Assembly (NCBI GenBank): GCA_003671055.1
Contig: QWPV01000028.1
Location: 1 to 32,966, forward strand
Direction of reading: 5' to 3'
DNA from: Planctomycetota bacterium
Lineage (GTDB): Bacteria > Planctomycetota > Phycisphaerae > Phycisphaerales > SM1A02
Length of the DNA: 32,966 nt
Part shown: in pieces, positions 15,617 through 24,656 of the stretch
How the letters are laid out: every line of letters begins with the position of its first letter
Position numbering within the stretch: position 1 is the first letter of the stretch
The notes under the pieces: generated by a model
Seen by the model: only the letters and a program-made list of their open reading frames with translations
What the model was told of the DNA's origin: nothing
The model's database searches: none
Program-made: the position numbers and the translations under genes

Positions 15617-17308
15617 TCAGACGGTGTATGCGCCGAGCAGGATCGCAAGATCCGCTGCGTTGACGATGTTGTTCCCATCAAGATCCGCGACCGACTTCGT
15701 GCTTCCCCATGCATTGAGAAGGATTGCGAGATCCGCGCCGTTCACGATGCTGTCGCCGTTGAGGTCACCGACGACAGTGCACGTTCCTGGCACGACGAAA
15801 CTCTTCGTCGGTCCGTTGCGCACATTCAGCGAGACATCGCGCGCGCGAACGAAGTACTGCACCGTTGCACACACAGCCTGCGCAGGAATCGTGCCACGCC
15901 AGAGACTGTTGCCGCTCCAACGCATACTCACTGTCAATGGCTTGCCGCCATCCACCGTGTAGACAAGGTCCACCCCCGCATCGTCGTAGCCGCGATCACT
16001 CGAAATGCCGTCGAAGACTTCAGTGCGAACCGTGAATGGCCCTAAGCCTGTCGGCACAACTTGCTCCGTCAACTTGATGTTCGGTGCGATCGTGTCGGCT
16101 GGACCACTGTTGATGTAAATGCGATTCTGAAACGCGCCGGATTCACCTTGCGCAGTGATAATGTCTGGCTTTCCATCGCCAGTGAGATCGCCAGCTTTGA
16201 TGTCGAGTGAGCTATCCGCAAGCGTGGGAACGATGCCCGTGACTTGCGCGAAGAGTCCAGCGCCATTGTTTTGGTACATGCGATCCGCAGCACCGAGCGC
16301 TGCGATCACGAGATCAAGATCTCCATCGTTGTCGTAATCGATGAAGCGCGAATCGTTGTCATCGACCACTGGGTTCGGTGTGATTTGCGAAGAGATCACT
16401 GTCCATGGGCTTGCGCCGTTGTTGCGCAGCAAGAGTTCGGTGTTGCTTGCGCCAGCGTTCACGCCGATGAGATCGAGGTCGCCATCGCCGTCGATGTCAC
16501 CTGCGTCGTAGGAGTAGCACGTTGCATCGGTCACGAAAGGTGCGAGCTTCGCAAATGTGCCTACGCCGTTGTTGATCCAGAGTTGGCTTGAGTTCGTGCC
16601 TGATGATCGCGTGCCGACGTGAAGGTCAAGATCGAGATCGTTGTCGGCATCGAAGAACAAACAATCCATTTGCTCCGAAAGTGCTGCGGAAGGGAACTGC
16701 GTGAGCGCGGCATCGGTGAAGACGCCGCTGCCGTTGTTCAAGAACATGCGCGGACGGCCGGTGGTAGAGAACCGATTCGCGCCTGAATTGCAAAGTGCGA
16801 TATCGAGATCGCCATCGTTGTCAACGTCACCGAACTGCGCACGCGCAGAACCCATCGTGATGTTGGGAAGTCGCGCGACAGTCTGATCAGTAAATCGCCC
16901 GATGCCATCATTGATAAGTAAAAGTGGTCGGCGGTTGTAGTCCTGCGCAAGAATCAAATCCCAATCTCCATCGCGATCCACATCGCCCGCTTCGACGCCA
17001 CGGAAGCATCCAGTGATTCCAGGAATCTGGGTGTCCGTCGCGTCAGTGAAGATGCCCGTCCCATTGTTCAAGTAGAGCCGCGGCTTCAGCAATGCGCCAA
17101 GTGTCGAGTAGCCTTGACCGTTCGCCCACACGATGTCCTTATCGCCATCAGCATCGACGTCGACGATCGTGCATTGATTCGTGTACTCCGCTTGCACCGG
17201 AAAGCGCGTCGAGGTCTGATCCGCGAACTGCTGCGCATGTGCAGAGAGAAGAATCGTGGAAGGGAGGATCGCGCTAAGCACGATGGCGATTCGCAGAGGT
17301 TGGTCCAT
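15617..17308 (-). CDS. Secreted FG-GAP/VCBS repeat protein with dockerin-like C-terminus
   Basis: The product is 563 residues. A signal peptide (MDQPLRIAIVLSAILPSTIL, then LSAHA) is probably cleaved after residue 25. At least seven calcium-loop repeats of FG-GAP type follow, with cores such as DVDADGDKD, DVDRDGDWD, DVDNDGDLD, DIDGDGDLD, DYDNDGDLD and DLTGDGKPD, probably forming a beta-propeller. A beta-rich domain comes next. The end carries two dockerin-like repeats, GDLNGDSIVNGADLAILLNAW and ADLDGNNIVNAADLAILLGAY, common in Planctomycetota secreted proteins. The ATG at 17308 is chosen because it is followed at once by the signal peptide; the open frame continues upstream without coding signs. 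Function is likely extracellular binding or adhesion, but the ligand is unknown. Confidence 0.9.
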   Translation of the reverse strand: MDQPLRIAIVLSAILPSTILLSAHAQQFADQTSTRFPVQAEYTNQCTIVDVDADGDKDIVWANGQGYSTLGALLKPRLYLNNGTGIFTDATDTQIPGITGCFRGVEAGDVDRDGDWDLILAQDYNRRPLLLINDGIGRFTDQTVARLPNITMGSARAQFGDVDNDGDLDIALCNSGANRFSTTGRPRMFLNNGSGVFTDAALTQFPSAALSEQMDCLFFDADNDLDLDLHVGTRSSGTNSSQLWINNGVGTFAKLAPFVTDATCYSYDAGDIDGDGDLDLIGVNAGASNTELLLRNNGASPWTVISSQITPNPVVDDNDSRFIDYDNDGDLDLVIAALGAADRMYQNNGAGLFAQVTGIVPTLADSSLDIKAGDLTGDGKPDIITAQGESGAFQNRIYINSGPADTIAPNIKLTEQVVPTGLGPFTVRTEVFDGISSDRGYDDAGVDLVYTVDGGKPLTVSMRWSGNSLWRGTIPAQAVCATVQYFVRARDVSLNVRNGPTKSFVVPGTCTVVGDLNGDSIVNGADLAILLNAWGSTKSVADLDGNNIVNAADLAILLGAYTV

Positions 17309-17415
17309 TGCAATGAATCTACTTCCGAATTGGACGATATCGAAGTGATTCTCATCTCGAACCCCAATGATTGTTCGATTGAGGAGGCTTGCGGCTGCCC
17401 TTGCTGCGTGAAAGA

Positions 17416-19479
17416 ATGCGTTGCATGCGATCCACCCTGTGCCGTCCGAGAATTGCGCGCGTCCTGCAGCACGGAGTCGCGGCGCTTTGCCTGTTCGGCA
17501 CCGCGCACTTCGCGGCGGCGCAATCACAGTCGGCTGCTGTGTTGTATGAACAACTCGCGGCAAGCGTTGCGCCGCTGAATGAAGCATTTTATGCCGAGGG
17601 AAGTGCGAGCCTCGGTTCGGATGTTGCGTTTGAACGAGATGGCGTGGTGGACAGCAACATGGCGCGCTGGCTCGAAGGTGCGCGAGGCATGCGTGCGGAT
17701 CTCATTCGATCGACGTCGTTGCGGTACTCACGCGCACTCGATCGAACGCAGGGCTTCTCGTTGTTACTCCCGCATCTGAGTGAGAGCCGAACTCTCGCGA
17801 AAGCGATTCGCTGGCTCGCGCTTGACGCTGCTCGTCACGGAGACAATGTCAGCTTTGCCGCTTTGCTTCGCGCGCAGTCCGCAATCGCGCAGCGTATGTC
17901 GGAGGATCGAGTCGTCATTTCTTCGCTCGTGGGTCTGGCGATTGGGCAGTTTGAAGCCATAACGCTGCAGGAGATGATCGAGCGCGGCGAATTGAATCAA
18001 GACGCGGCGAAGTTAGCACTCGCCGCGACAGAAGGTATTCGAACTGCTGCATTCATGAATCTCTCCGGCGCTCTCACTGGTGAGCGAGAGATGCTGCTCA
18101 TGGAGATCGGCAAACTGAGCGCACTTGAAACGGGTGAACGCAACGCGCGGTTGCTCTCGATTGGTCTCGAAGATTCCTCGATGTTTCCCGAGAGTATGAG
18201 TCTCGAAGACGTGACGCGAGATACGAACGCCTACTACGACGCGCTTGATGCGATTGGCGCCGACCCACATGCAGAAGGGGCGAAAAAGGCGATCGCGAAA
18301 CTTGAAGCGGATGTTGCGTCGGGCAAGTACGGCGAGATGGTGAAACTTTTCGGCGCTGCGATCGGCAGGATGATCGCGAAGTCGGTGGAGTACGACGAGA
18401 AGTGGGTCGCGCTCGCCAAGAATCTCGAAGCACTTGCGGATGGAACCAAGAAGCCAGAGGACTTCTTAACTGCGGCGAAGTTCTACATCGCGGCCGCGAA
18501 TGCGTGTGCTGCATTGAGCATGGAGATGCAAGTGGAGATTGAAACGCTGCGACTCGCGGGCACCGCTACGCCGCACATCGCAGCGCCGCAAGCGCTGTGG
18601 CTTCAGCTTGAGAAGCCCATCATCGACAATGTTCTCGCGGGATCGCATTGCGAGAAGTTGATCTTTCCGATGTTCGGACAGTACTCCGATTCTCAACATG
18701 TAAACGGGTTTCTTCGTGAGTCGATGCCGGGAATTGTTGGCGCAGTGCGCGTGCTACTTGCGCAAGCGCTCGTTACGTCGAACGAAGAGTCTCTGCTCGC
18801 GGCACTACGCGTCTTTTTGCATTACGCGAGCACTGGAACCATCGGGCACTCACTCGTCGCAGAGCAGATTGCAATTGATACTTGCGCAGCCTTTGACGAG
18901 ATGCGCGCAGGGCGCCCCCTCACTGCAATCACGCGCGCAGCCCTTGGCGAGTTGCTTGGAAAAGTCTCGACTGAGGATCCGTGCAACTTCCGTCGCGCGA
19001 TTGAACGCGAGCGGCTCACGCTTGCGACGACGAAAGTGTGGCTCGAAGATGACGCGAAGCGCGGCGTGCTTCCCTTCGACGAGCAACGGCTGAAGTCACT
19101 GCCACCGAATCAAGTTGCGTTTCTTGTCGCAGTGAAAATGAATCCAGTAGCTGCGCTCACGAGTGCAGGCTGCGCATGTCCACACGATGGCGCGCTCATG
19201 GACCTTCGATCATGGTTCAAAATGGATGCGCTTGAGAAGGCGATGGCACAGCACGAACGGTTCATGAAACGAATCGAGCGCTGCGTCCATGAAGGTCAAT
19301 TCGAAGAAGACGCGCAGCGCGACCTCTCCCCTCTCGCAGGACTTCAAGCGACAGAACCGCTCGATCTCTCACAACACATGCAAGCGCAGTTGATCGTGCT
19401 CGCGCGCTTGCAAGCGTTAGCGAATGAAACGGAGCCGACCGAAGTCGGGGACGATCGCAGGCAGCCCAAAGCCTGGTGA
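17416..19479 (+). CDS. Large exported protein of unknown function
   Basis: The product is 687 residues. The Arg-rich N-terminus followed by VLQHGVAALCLFGTAHFAAA is a probable signal peptide with cleavage near AAA/AQ. The rest is almost entirely helical, rich in Ala, Leu, Glu and Arg, with a possible heptad-like stretch and few Cys (a CACPH motif near the C-terminus). I do not recognise a family. Helical exported proteins of this size occur in Planctomycetota, but no function can be given. Start choice is uncertain: ATG at 17416, ATG at 17425 and TTG at 17389 are in frame, and a GAGGAGG at 17381-17387 lies too close to the TTG and far from the ATGs. Its final 63 bases overlap the end of lepB on the other strand. 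Confidence 0.75.
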   Translation: MRCMRSTLCRPRIARVLQHGVAALCLFGTAHFAAAQSQSAAVLYEQLAASVAPLNEAFYAEGSASLGSDVAFERDGVVDSNMARWLEGARGMRADLIRSTSLRYSRALDRTQGFSLLLPHLSESRTLAKAIRWLALDAARHGDNVSFAALLRAQSAIAQRMSEDRVVISSLVGLAIGQFEAITLQEMIERGELNQDAAKLALAATEGIRTAAFMNLSGALTGEREMLLMEIGKLSALETGERNARLLSIGLEDSSMFPESMSLEDVTRDTNAYYDALDAIGADPHAEGAKKAIAKLEADVASGKYGEMVKLFGAAIGRMIAKSVEYDEKWVALAKNLEALADGTKKPEDFLTAAKFYIAAANACAALSMEMQVEIETLRLAGTATPHIAAPQALWLQLEKPIIDNVLAGSHCEKLIFPMFGQYSDSQHVNGFLRESMPGIVGAVRVLLAQALVTSNEESLLAALRVFLHYASTGTIGHSLVAEQIAIDTCAAFDEMRAGRPLTAITRAALGELLGKVSTEDPCNFRRAIERERLTLATTKVWLEDDAKRGVLPFDEQRLKSLPPNQVAFLVAVKMNPVAALTSAGCACPHDGALMDLRSWFKMDALEKAMAQHERFMKRIERCVHEGQFEEDAQRDLSPLAGLQATEPLDLSQHMQAQLIVLARLQALANETEPTEVGDDRRQPKAW

Positions 19480-21057
19480 AACTGGCGCAGGAAAATACAC
19501 GCTCCACGCCTTGCCAAGCAGCAGTTCGCGCGGCACAACAAACGGTGCGCCTTCGCCGTAGCGCGAGGCAACCAATTCATGCGCAGCGCCCCACAGTCGT
19601 GAATCGCGACTCGCGGGACTGTTGTCGCCGAGCATCAAGAATTGATCTGCTTGCAGTTGCGCAGGATGATGAGGATCGCAACCGAATCCAAGTCCATCGC
19701 GTTGATCTGTGGCAAGCGCGCCCTGTTCACGGGGCGCGAGCGCGACAGAGCGATAGAAAATATCGCGATCGACTCGCACGGCGCGAAGCGTCACTGGCGC
19801 GCCATCAAACTCCCATCGCACGATGGTCGGCGGCGCGGTTGCGCCCATTGGATTGCGAAGGAAGTCTTCGACTGTACGACCTGGTAGCGACGCTTCGAGA
19901 CGCGCGTCCACACTCGGGAAGACATAGTCCAAAACCCCGATGCTTTCCCCGTTCATGCGTACTTCGAGTCGCTGATCGACATGCACAAAATCAAGATCAA
20001 ACGGCGCGCCTGCGCTCGGAACTTCAAACGGAAATTCGCGCGTCATCTCGACATCACCTGATTCGGTGAACACGATCTTCAGCGTGAGCGTTCCGTCGGC
20101 AAGCGAGAACACGAAGTTTCGCTTGCGCGCGGCGATGGTGAGTGATGCGCGCACCGCTGCAGGATCCGCGGAGTCAAGCGCAGCGCTCACGCGAACGTCA
20201 CTCACAGGGTACGGACCGGGAAGCCGATCGCGCCACATGTTGTACGCCGCCCAATCATCGATCGTGAGAATGGAATGATCCCACTCAAGCGTCGCACGAC
20301 CTGCAGGCTTCGACCACGCGCGCGCGTTGCCTTGCGCGAATTGCGCAGGCTCTGACGCAACACTGCGAAACGGTGTTCCTGGCCAAGGTCGATTCCACAT
20401 CTTCGCGAGTGCTGCGGGATCGGTCGGCTCGAAGTCGCTGTCGTACACATTGCGCCAGACCGAGTCTTGAATGAACTCCGGCTTGCGCTGAATCACGAAC
20501 GCTGCAGGATCGGTCGAGCCGAGCGGTGCCGTGAAGATGTCGCCGTCGATGATGACGAACTGTTCATTCGGTAGACCCACGAGACGCTTGATGTAGTTCT
20601 GTGAATCGCCAACTGGATCGGTTGGATTCTTGAAGACGACGACATCCCATCGCTCAGGCTCATGGAAGGGATAGAGAAACTTCAGCACCAACACTCGGTC
20701 GCCCATACGCGAACTTTGCATGATCTGCCCGTTCTCCAACGCACCCACTGGCCGTTCGTGCGAGAGCATGGGGTCGAAGATCGGGCGCTGCTGCTTGACA
20801 ACTTGATCGCCGAAGTAGCGATACATCTCAAACGCTGGCCCTGAGTCCACAGGAAACTCAACGCCTGTGGCCTTGCTCTGCAATCGCGCGTGTTGACCCA
20901 TCAGTGTTGGACCCATCGAGCCCGTTGGGATGACGAATCCTTCTGTCACGAAGCTGCGCACTGCCATTGAAAGCGCGAATGCGACAACAAGCGACTGCAC
21001 AGTCTCAACAACGTTGGTCTCTTCTCGTTTCGGCGGCGTCGCGCTAGGAGCGTTCAT
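19417..21057 (-). CDS. lepB: Signal peptidase I with large insertion
   Basis: The membrane protease removes signal peptides from exported proteins. The product is 546 residues, well over the usual 200-330. An N-terminal helix (VQSLVVAFALSMAVRSFV) is followed by the Ser box IPTGSMGPTLMGQH (Ser47), the Lys box NYIKRLVGLPNE (Lys157) and the C-terminal box GDNSPASRDSRLWG (477-490). Two insertions split the catalytic domain: about 60 residues between the Ser box and GDRVLVLKF, and about 280 between residues 185 and 465. The latter contains beta-rich segments (FVFSLADGTLTLKIVF, DQRLEVRMNGESIGVLDY) that resemble a concanavalin/LamG-like sandwich. Its start overlaps the stop of the RicT-like gene as ATGA, so the two are coupled. 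Confidence 0.93.
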   Translation of the reverse strand: MNAPSATPPKREETNVVETVQSLVVAFALSMAVRSFVTEGFVIPTGSMGPTLMGQHARLQSKATGVEFPVDSGPAFEMYRYFGDQVVKQQRPIFDPMLSHERPVGALENGQIMQSSRMGDRVLVLKFLYPFHEPERWDVVVFKNPTDPVGDSQNYIKRLVGLPNEQFVIIDGDIFTAPLGSTDPAAFVIQRKPEFIQDSVWRNVYDSDFEPTDPAALAKMWNRPWPGTPFRSVASEPAQFAQGNARAWSKPAGRATLEWDHSILTIDDWAAYNMWRDRLPGPYPVSDVRVSAALDSADPAAVRASLTIAARKRNFVFSLADGTLTLKIVFTESGDVEMTREFPFEVPSAGAPFDLDFVHVDQRLEVRMNGESIGVLDYVFPSVDARLEASLPGRTVEDFLRNPMGATAPPTIVRWEFDGAPVTLRAVRVDRDIFYRSVALAPREQGALATDQRDGLGFGCDPHHPAQLQADQFLMLGDNSPASRDSRLWGAAHELVASRYGEGAPFVVPRELLLGKAWSVYFPAPVSPGFGLPAIVPDFGRLRFIR

Positions 21058-22616
21058 GATGATGTTGGTGGAGGCGTGGGCGAGTTTGCTGGAGCGTCGC
21101 CGCCTGCATCAGGTCCACGATTCTTTCGTCGACGTCGACGACGCTTGCGCTTGCCTGTTGATGGTTGTTCAGTGCCGTCACTGTTCAGTGTTGGCGACGA
21201 CTGTGTTGACGCGGAATCCTCAGCTCCAACATCGGTTGCGTCGTCAACATCATCGCCTTCAATGTCATCGTCACTCGATTCATCCTGCGCACGCGCGGGC
21301 GAATGCTGTGGACCGTGCGTGAGCGCAGCGAGATTTCCAGAACCTTCTGCACTTGCTGCGTCTGCGAGTCGCTTCTTCTTGCGTCGGCGGCGCTTCTTCT
21401 GTGATGCTGTTTCGCCCACAATCGGCGCACCAGCGCTGTCGGTCTTGCCCGCGATTGGCGCGGCCGAAATGGGCGTGTTCGCAACTGGAGTTGTCGCGTC
21501 GAGCCGTTGACTCTTCTCGCGATACGCATCTTGTCGACGATCCTTCGACTGCACCGGCGCCATCGGACTCTTCGGCTCGCCGAGCTTCCGTCGCACGCCG
21601 CCCGCGTTCATGCCGCGCATTGGATCCGGCGCAACTGTGGTTTCTGGCGTTGGGCAGGTATCGGGATCACACAACTCTTCGACCGGCACCGCGATGTCGC
21701 GTCCATCCGCTTCAAGCCGCACGAGCACGAGTTGCACGAGAATCTTCGACTCAAGAACGATGCCTGGACCTTCAGAAGTTCCCACGCGCGTCTTGTTGCG
21801 CGGCAGATTCTTCTTCAGTTGTTCGTACGTTTCATCTTCGTAACGCAAGCAGCACATCAGTCGCCCGCAGCGACCAGAAATCTTCAACGGATCGAGCGTT
21901 GCCTTCTGCGTCTTCGCAGACTTCATCGAGATTGGCTTCAGAACTTTGAGGAAGTTCTTGCAGCAGCAGTGCTGACCGCATCGCTCGTAATCCGCAACAA
22001 GGCGCGCTTCATCACGCGCGCCCACTTGTCGCATCTCGATGCGACAATTGAAGAGTGGCGACAATCGTTCCACAAAGAAACGGAAATCGATGCGCTCATC
22101 GGAGAGGTAGTAGACGACGAGCACGGACTCGTCGAGCACTGGCTCGACATCCACAATCTTTGCGGGAAACCGTGCTTCTTCTGCGGCTTCGCGAATGCGC
22201 TGCAGCACGCCCTTCATGCCGGCTTGCACTGCAGACCATCGATTGAGATCTTCAATCGTCGCAACGCGCAAGACTTCGCCTTGTGTTTGGAAGGGATAGT
22301 CGCGTCCGCCAGAGTTCTCGACGTACTCAAGCATCTCGCGACGAGACACAGACTTGCCGCAGCCGGAGTTCGAGCACGTTGTCGTGAGCATTTCCGCAAC
22401 TTCGAGTGCACGGAAACTCTTCACGACGAGCTTCGAACCACAACCTGGCTTCGCATCGCCGCGATAGGGATATTCGCCAACCAATTTCATGCGGCCAAAG
22501 CGCACGACGATTGTGGTCGGTGGCTTCAACTTCGCGTAGATCTCTTCGTCGGTGAGTGCCGTCCGATTCGATGGATCGGCGTCGCGCTCAAAGACAGGGA
22601 GTGGGAAGATCGACAT
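21054..22616 (-). CDS. PSP1-domain protein, RicT/YaaT-like, with charged tail
   Basis: The product is 520 residues. Residues about 30-330 form a PSP1/YaaT-type domain. Its family block is CGQHCCCKNFLKVLKPISMK, preceded by RQVGARDEARLVADYERCG and followed by ISGRCGRLMCCLRYEDETYEQL. The Cys-rich segments match those binding an Fe-S cluster in Bacillus RicT, part of the RicAFT complex that affects RNase Y and RNA processing. No ricA or ricF is seen. A N-terminal pair (GCGSKLVVKSF, CSNSGCGKSVSRR) adds further Cys not typical of Bacillus RicT, as I recall. The tail (about 340-520) is low complexity, with KKRRRRKKKRL and KRKRRRRRRKN basic runs and an acidic stretch between. The basic runs may bind RNA. 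Its end overlaps the lepB start. Confidence 0.87.
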   Translation of the reverse strand: MSIFPLPVFERDADPSNRTALTDEEIYAKLKPPTTIVVRFGRMKLVGEYPYRGDAKPGCGSKLVVKSFRALEVAEMLTTTCSNSGCGKSVSRREMLEYVENSGGRDYPFQTQGEVLRVATIEDLNRWSAVQAGMKGVLQRIREAAEEARFPAKIVDVEPVLDESVLVVYYLSDERIDFRFFVERLSPLFNCRIEMRQVGARDEARLVADYERCGQHCCCKNFLKVLKPISMKSAKTQKATLDPLKISGRCGRLMCCLRYEDETYEQLKKNLPRNKTRVGTSEGPGIVLESKILVQLVLVRLEADGRDIAVPVEELCDPDTCPTPETTVAPDPMRGMNAGGVRRKLGEPKSPMAPVQSKDRRQDAYREKSQRLDATTPVANTPISAAPIAGKTDSAGAPIVGETASQKKRRRRKKKRLADAASAEGSGNLAALTHGPQHSPARAQDESSDDDIEGDDVDDATDVGAEDSASTQSSPTLNSDGTEQPSTGKRKRRRRRRKNRGPDAGGDAPANSPTPPPTSS

Positions 22617-22655
22617 ACGTCGTCAGTCTACCGATCTACGGACGATTGCATTGCG

Positions 22656-24392
22656 TTACTTCCCGCGCGAGTGTGCCTTTGCGAGTTTCACGCCGGTGAA
22701 CTTCGCGGGCGCTTTGCCGACTTGCTTCCGATCGGGCTTGCGTGGTGGCTTGCCGAAGGACTTTTCATTCGGATTCTTCTTCGCTTTCGCCTTACCCGGC
22801 GTGCGATTGCTTGAGCCAGCCCCTTGCTTGCGCGGCTTCGCTGTCGCGCTGTCCATGACATAGAAGTCGCCGGCGCCTTCGTCGGTCGGTTCCTTTTGGC
22901 TTTCCGCAAGCGTCTTTCGCGGCGGCGCGTTTTTCGCGACCATCGCTGAAGAAATCTCGCGACGGGTCGTCTTTCGTCGCTGCGTCTCTGGATTCTCGTC
23001 AGCAAGTTCAACACGCTTGCGAGCGCTGAAGGTCAGACGAATCGGCACCTCCGAGAATGGCAATTGCTCATGCAGTTGGTTCAGCAGGTACTTCGCGTAT
23101 GCACCTTCGAAGAGTTCTGGGCGATTCACAACCATGTGAATGGTTGGCGGTCGAACTGCAAGCTGCGACACATAGAAGACCTTCGCGCGAGATCCGAGAC
23201 GAGCGCTTGGACCGCGCGCCTCAAGAATGCGCGCGATCGTCGCGTTGAGTCGGCCAGTTGTTTCGCGGTGGCCCGCTTGGTTGAACAAGTTGAAGCAGAT
23301 CTTCACCATGCTCTGAATCCCATCGGACTTCTCCGCGCTGATGAAAATGATCGGCGCGTAGGAGAGACCGAAAAGTTCCTGCGTGAGGTACTCGGTGTAA
23401 TCCTCTGGAGAAAGTTCGTTCTCCACGAGATCCCACTTGTTCACGACAATTGCGGTGGGCTTGTGCTGCGTAACAAGCTCGAGTGCGAGACGCTTCTCGA
23501 TCTGCGAGACTTTTTCACGCGCGTCAAGAAGAAGGACGCACACGTCTGCTCGCTCGATCGCCGCTTGTGCGCGGTGATGCGAGTGCGTTTCGATGTCGTC
23601 GCTCCAACTCTTTCGCTTGCGCACGCCTGCGGTGTCGATAGCGACAAACGCGTGGCCGTCCATCTCGAATCGCACGTCGACACAATCGCGCGTTGTGCCT
23701 GCAATTTCCGAGACAATCACGCGAGGCTCACCCGCAAGCGAGTTGACGAGCGTGCTCTTGCCCGCGTTACGACGACCAACGATCGCCATACGCATTTCGC
23801 TCGGCGTGTCTTCGCTGCCGTGTGCGGGAAGTTCGTTCCACAACCATTCCGTGAAGATGCGTCGACCGAATCCACTCTTCGCACTCAGTGAAAGCGGTTC
23901 ACCAAATCCAAGGCGCGATGCTTCTTGCGCGGCGGGAATCCAGGTGTCATCGTCGACCTTGTTGGTCACGATGCGAACGCGGGAAGTGACGTTGCGCTGA
24001 CGAAGCAACTGCGCAATTTTTTGGTCGAGCCCCGTGATGCCAGCTTGCGCATCGACTACGAACAGAATGATGTTCGCGGTGCGGACGGCGGTCTCAATCT
24101 GCTGCTCGATCTGCGGCGTGAGCCGAGCGAGATCTTCGCCAGCGTCGTCGTATCGACCGCCCTCGGCGACATAGACGCCGAAGCCGCCGGTATCGACGAG
24201 CTCGAACGCGCGAGCATCGTCATCGGATCCAATTTCAGCTGGAGGCGGAACTTCGACAATCTGGGAAACGCGATCTCGTGTGGTTCCTGGAGTCGGGTCG
24301 ACGATCGATACCCGTCGTCCGACGAGCCTGTTGAACAGACTCGACTTACCGACGTTTGGTCGACCAACAATGGCAACAGTCGGTAGGGGCAT
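22656..24392 (-). CDS. der: Ribosome biogenesis GTPase Der with basic C-terminal tail
   Basis: Der has two GTPase domains in tandem and a KH-like domain, and is needed for 50S subunit maturation. The product is 578 residues. The first P-loop GRPNVGKSS is at 10-18, with DTGGFG and TNKVD. The second, GRRNAGKST, is at 206-214, with DTAGVRKRKSW and NKWDLVE. Usual Der proteins are about 440-490 residues. Here about 120 residues follow the KH-like domain, rich in Lys, Arg and Pro (KAKAKKNPNEKS, GKPPRKPDRKQVGKAP), probably an rRNA-contacting tail. I chose the ATG at 24392 (MPLPTVAIVGRP). The open frame continues upstream to 24557, but that part is translated intergenic repeat. Confidence 0.95.
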   Translation of the reverse strand: MPLPTVAIVGRPNVGKSSLFNRLVGRRVSIVDPTPGTTRDRVSQIVEVPPPAEIGSDDDARAFELVDTGGFGVYVAEGGRYDDAGEDLARLTPQIEQQIETAVRTANIILFVVDAQAGITGLDQKIAQLLRQRNVTSRVRIVTNKVDDDTWIPAAQEASRLGFGEPLSLSAKSGFGRRIFTEWLWNELPAHGSEDTPSEMRMAIVGRRNAGKSTLVNSLAGEPRVIVSEIAGTTRDCVDVRFEMDGHAFVAIDTAGVRKRKSWSDDIETHSHHRAQAAIERADVCVLLLDAREKVSQIEKRLALELVTQHKPTAIVVNKWDLVENELSPEDYTEYLTQELFGLSYAPIIFISAEKSDGIQSMVKICFNLFNQAGHRETTGRLNATIARILEARGPSARLGSRAKVFYVSQLAVRPPTIHMVVNRPELFEGAYAKYLLNQLHEQLPFSEVPIRLTFSARKRVELADENPETQRRKTTRREISSAMVAKNAPPRKTLAESQKEPTDEGAGDFYVMDSATAKPRKQGAGSSNRTPGKAKAKKNPNEKSFGKPPRKPDRKQVGKAPAKFTGVKLAKAHSRGK

Positions 24393-24423
24393 TGGGGGCG
24401 CGATTCTACGCGCAGCCCAATCA

Positions 24424-24594
24424 AGGACAGGCACAATTCCCGCAATTGAGGACAGGCACCAGTCAAGAGCCCGAAGCTGAGCCCAATTGCTCCCAATCGA
24501 GGACAGGCACCGATCGGTTCGAGCCGTACTACAGGACACGCAATTGAGGACAGGCACCAGTCACGCGCCCCAATCGAGGACAGGCACCGATCGG
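24424..24594. repeat. GGACAGGCACC repeat array upstream of der
   Basis: Five copies of GGACAGGCAC(C) lie at 24425, 24450, 24501, 24548 and 24578. The last four alternate between two forms: CAATTGAGGACAGGCACCAG (A) and CAATCGAGGACAGGCACCGA (B), in the order A, B, A, B. The copies are irregularly spaced (51, 47 and 30 bases between starts). The invariant AGGACAGGCAC can be the loop of a small hairpin: ATCG/CGAT in form B and ATTG/CAGT in form A. CGAGCCGTAC, seen in two other intergenic sites, occurs at 24520-24529. The array fills the gap between gpmI and der, both minus strand. I recall GGTGCCTGTCC-type repeats in other bacteria, sometimes linked with REP-associated transposases, but cannot verify it here. 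Confidence 0.85.
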
Positions 24595-24656
24595 CTGGGT
24601 GCCGTTTCGGTGCGTAGAACTGGGATGACCAGCTTTGCGACTATGAGTTGGTGTGG

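Noticed and set aside
17309-17587. Upstream extension of the FG-GAP protein by 93 residues
   Set aside because: It would bury the clear signal peptide and overlaps the start of the divergent exported protein.
24393-24557. In-frame N-terminal extension of Der by 55 residues
   Set aside because: The added part is the translation of the GGACAGGCACC repeats (repeated CLSSI-type words), and Der begins normally at 24392 with the P-loop ten residues in.
24424-24594. Possible CRISPR array
   Set aside because: The units come in two alternating forms, spacing is irregular (51, 47, 30), units are short, and no cas gene is in the window.
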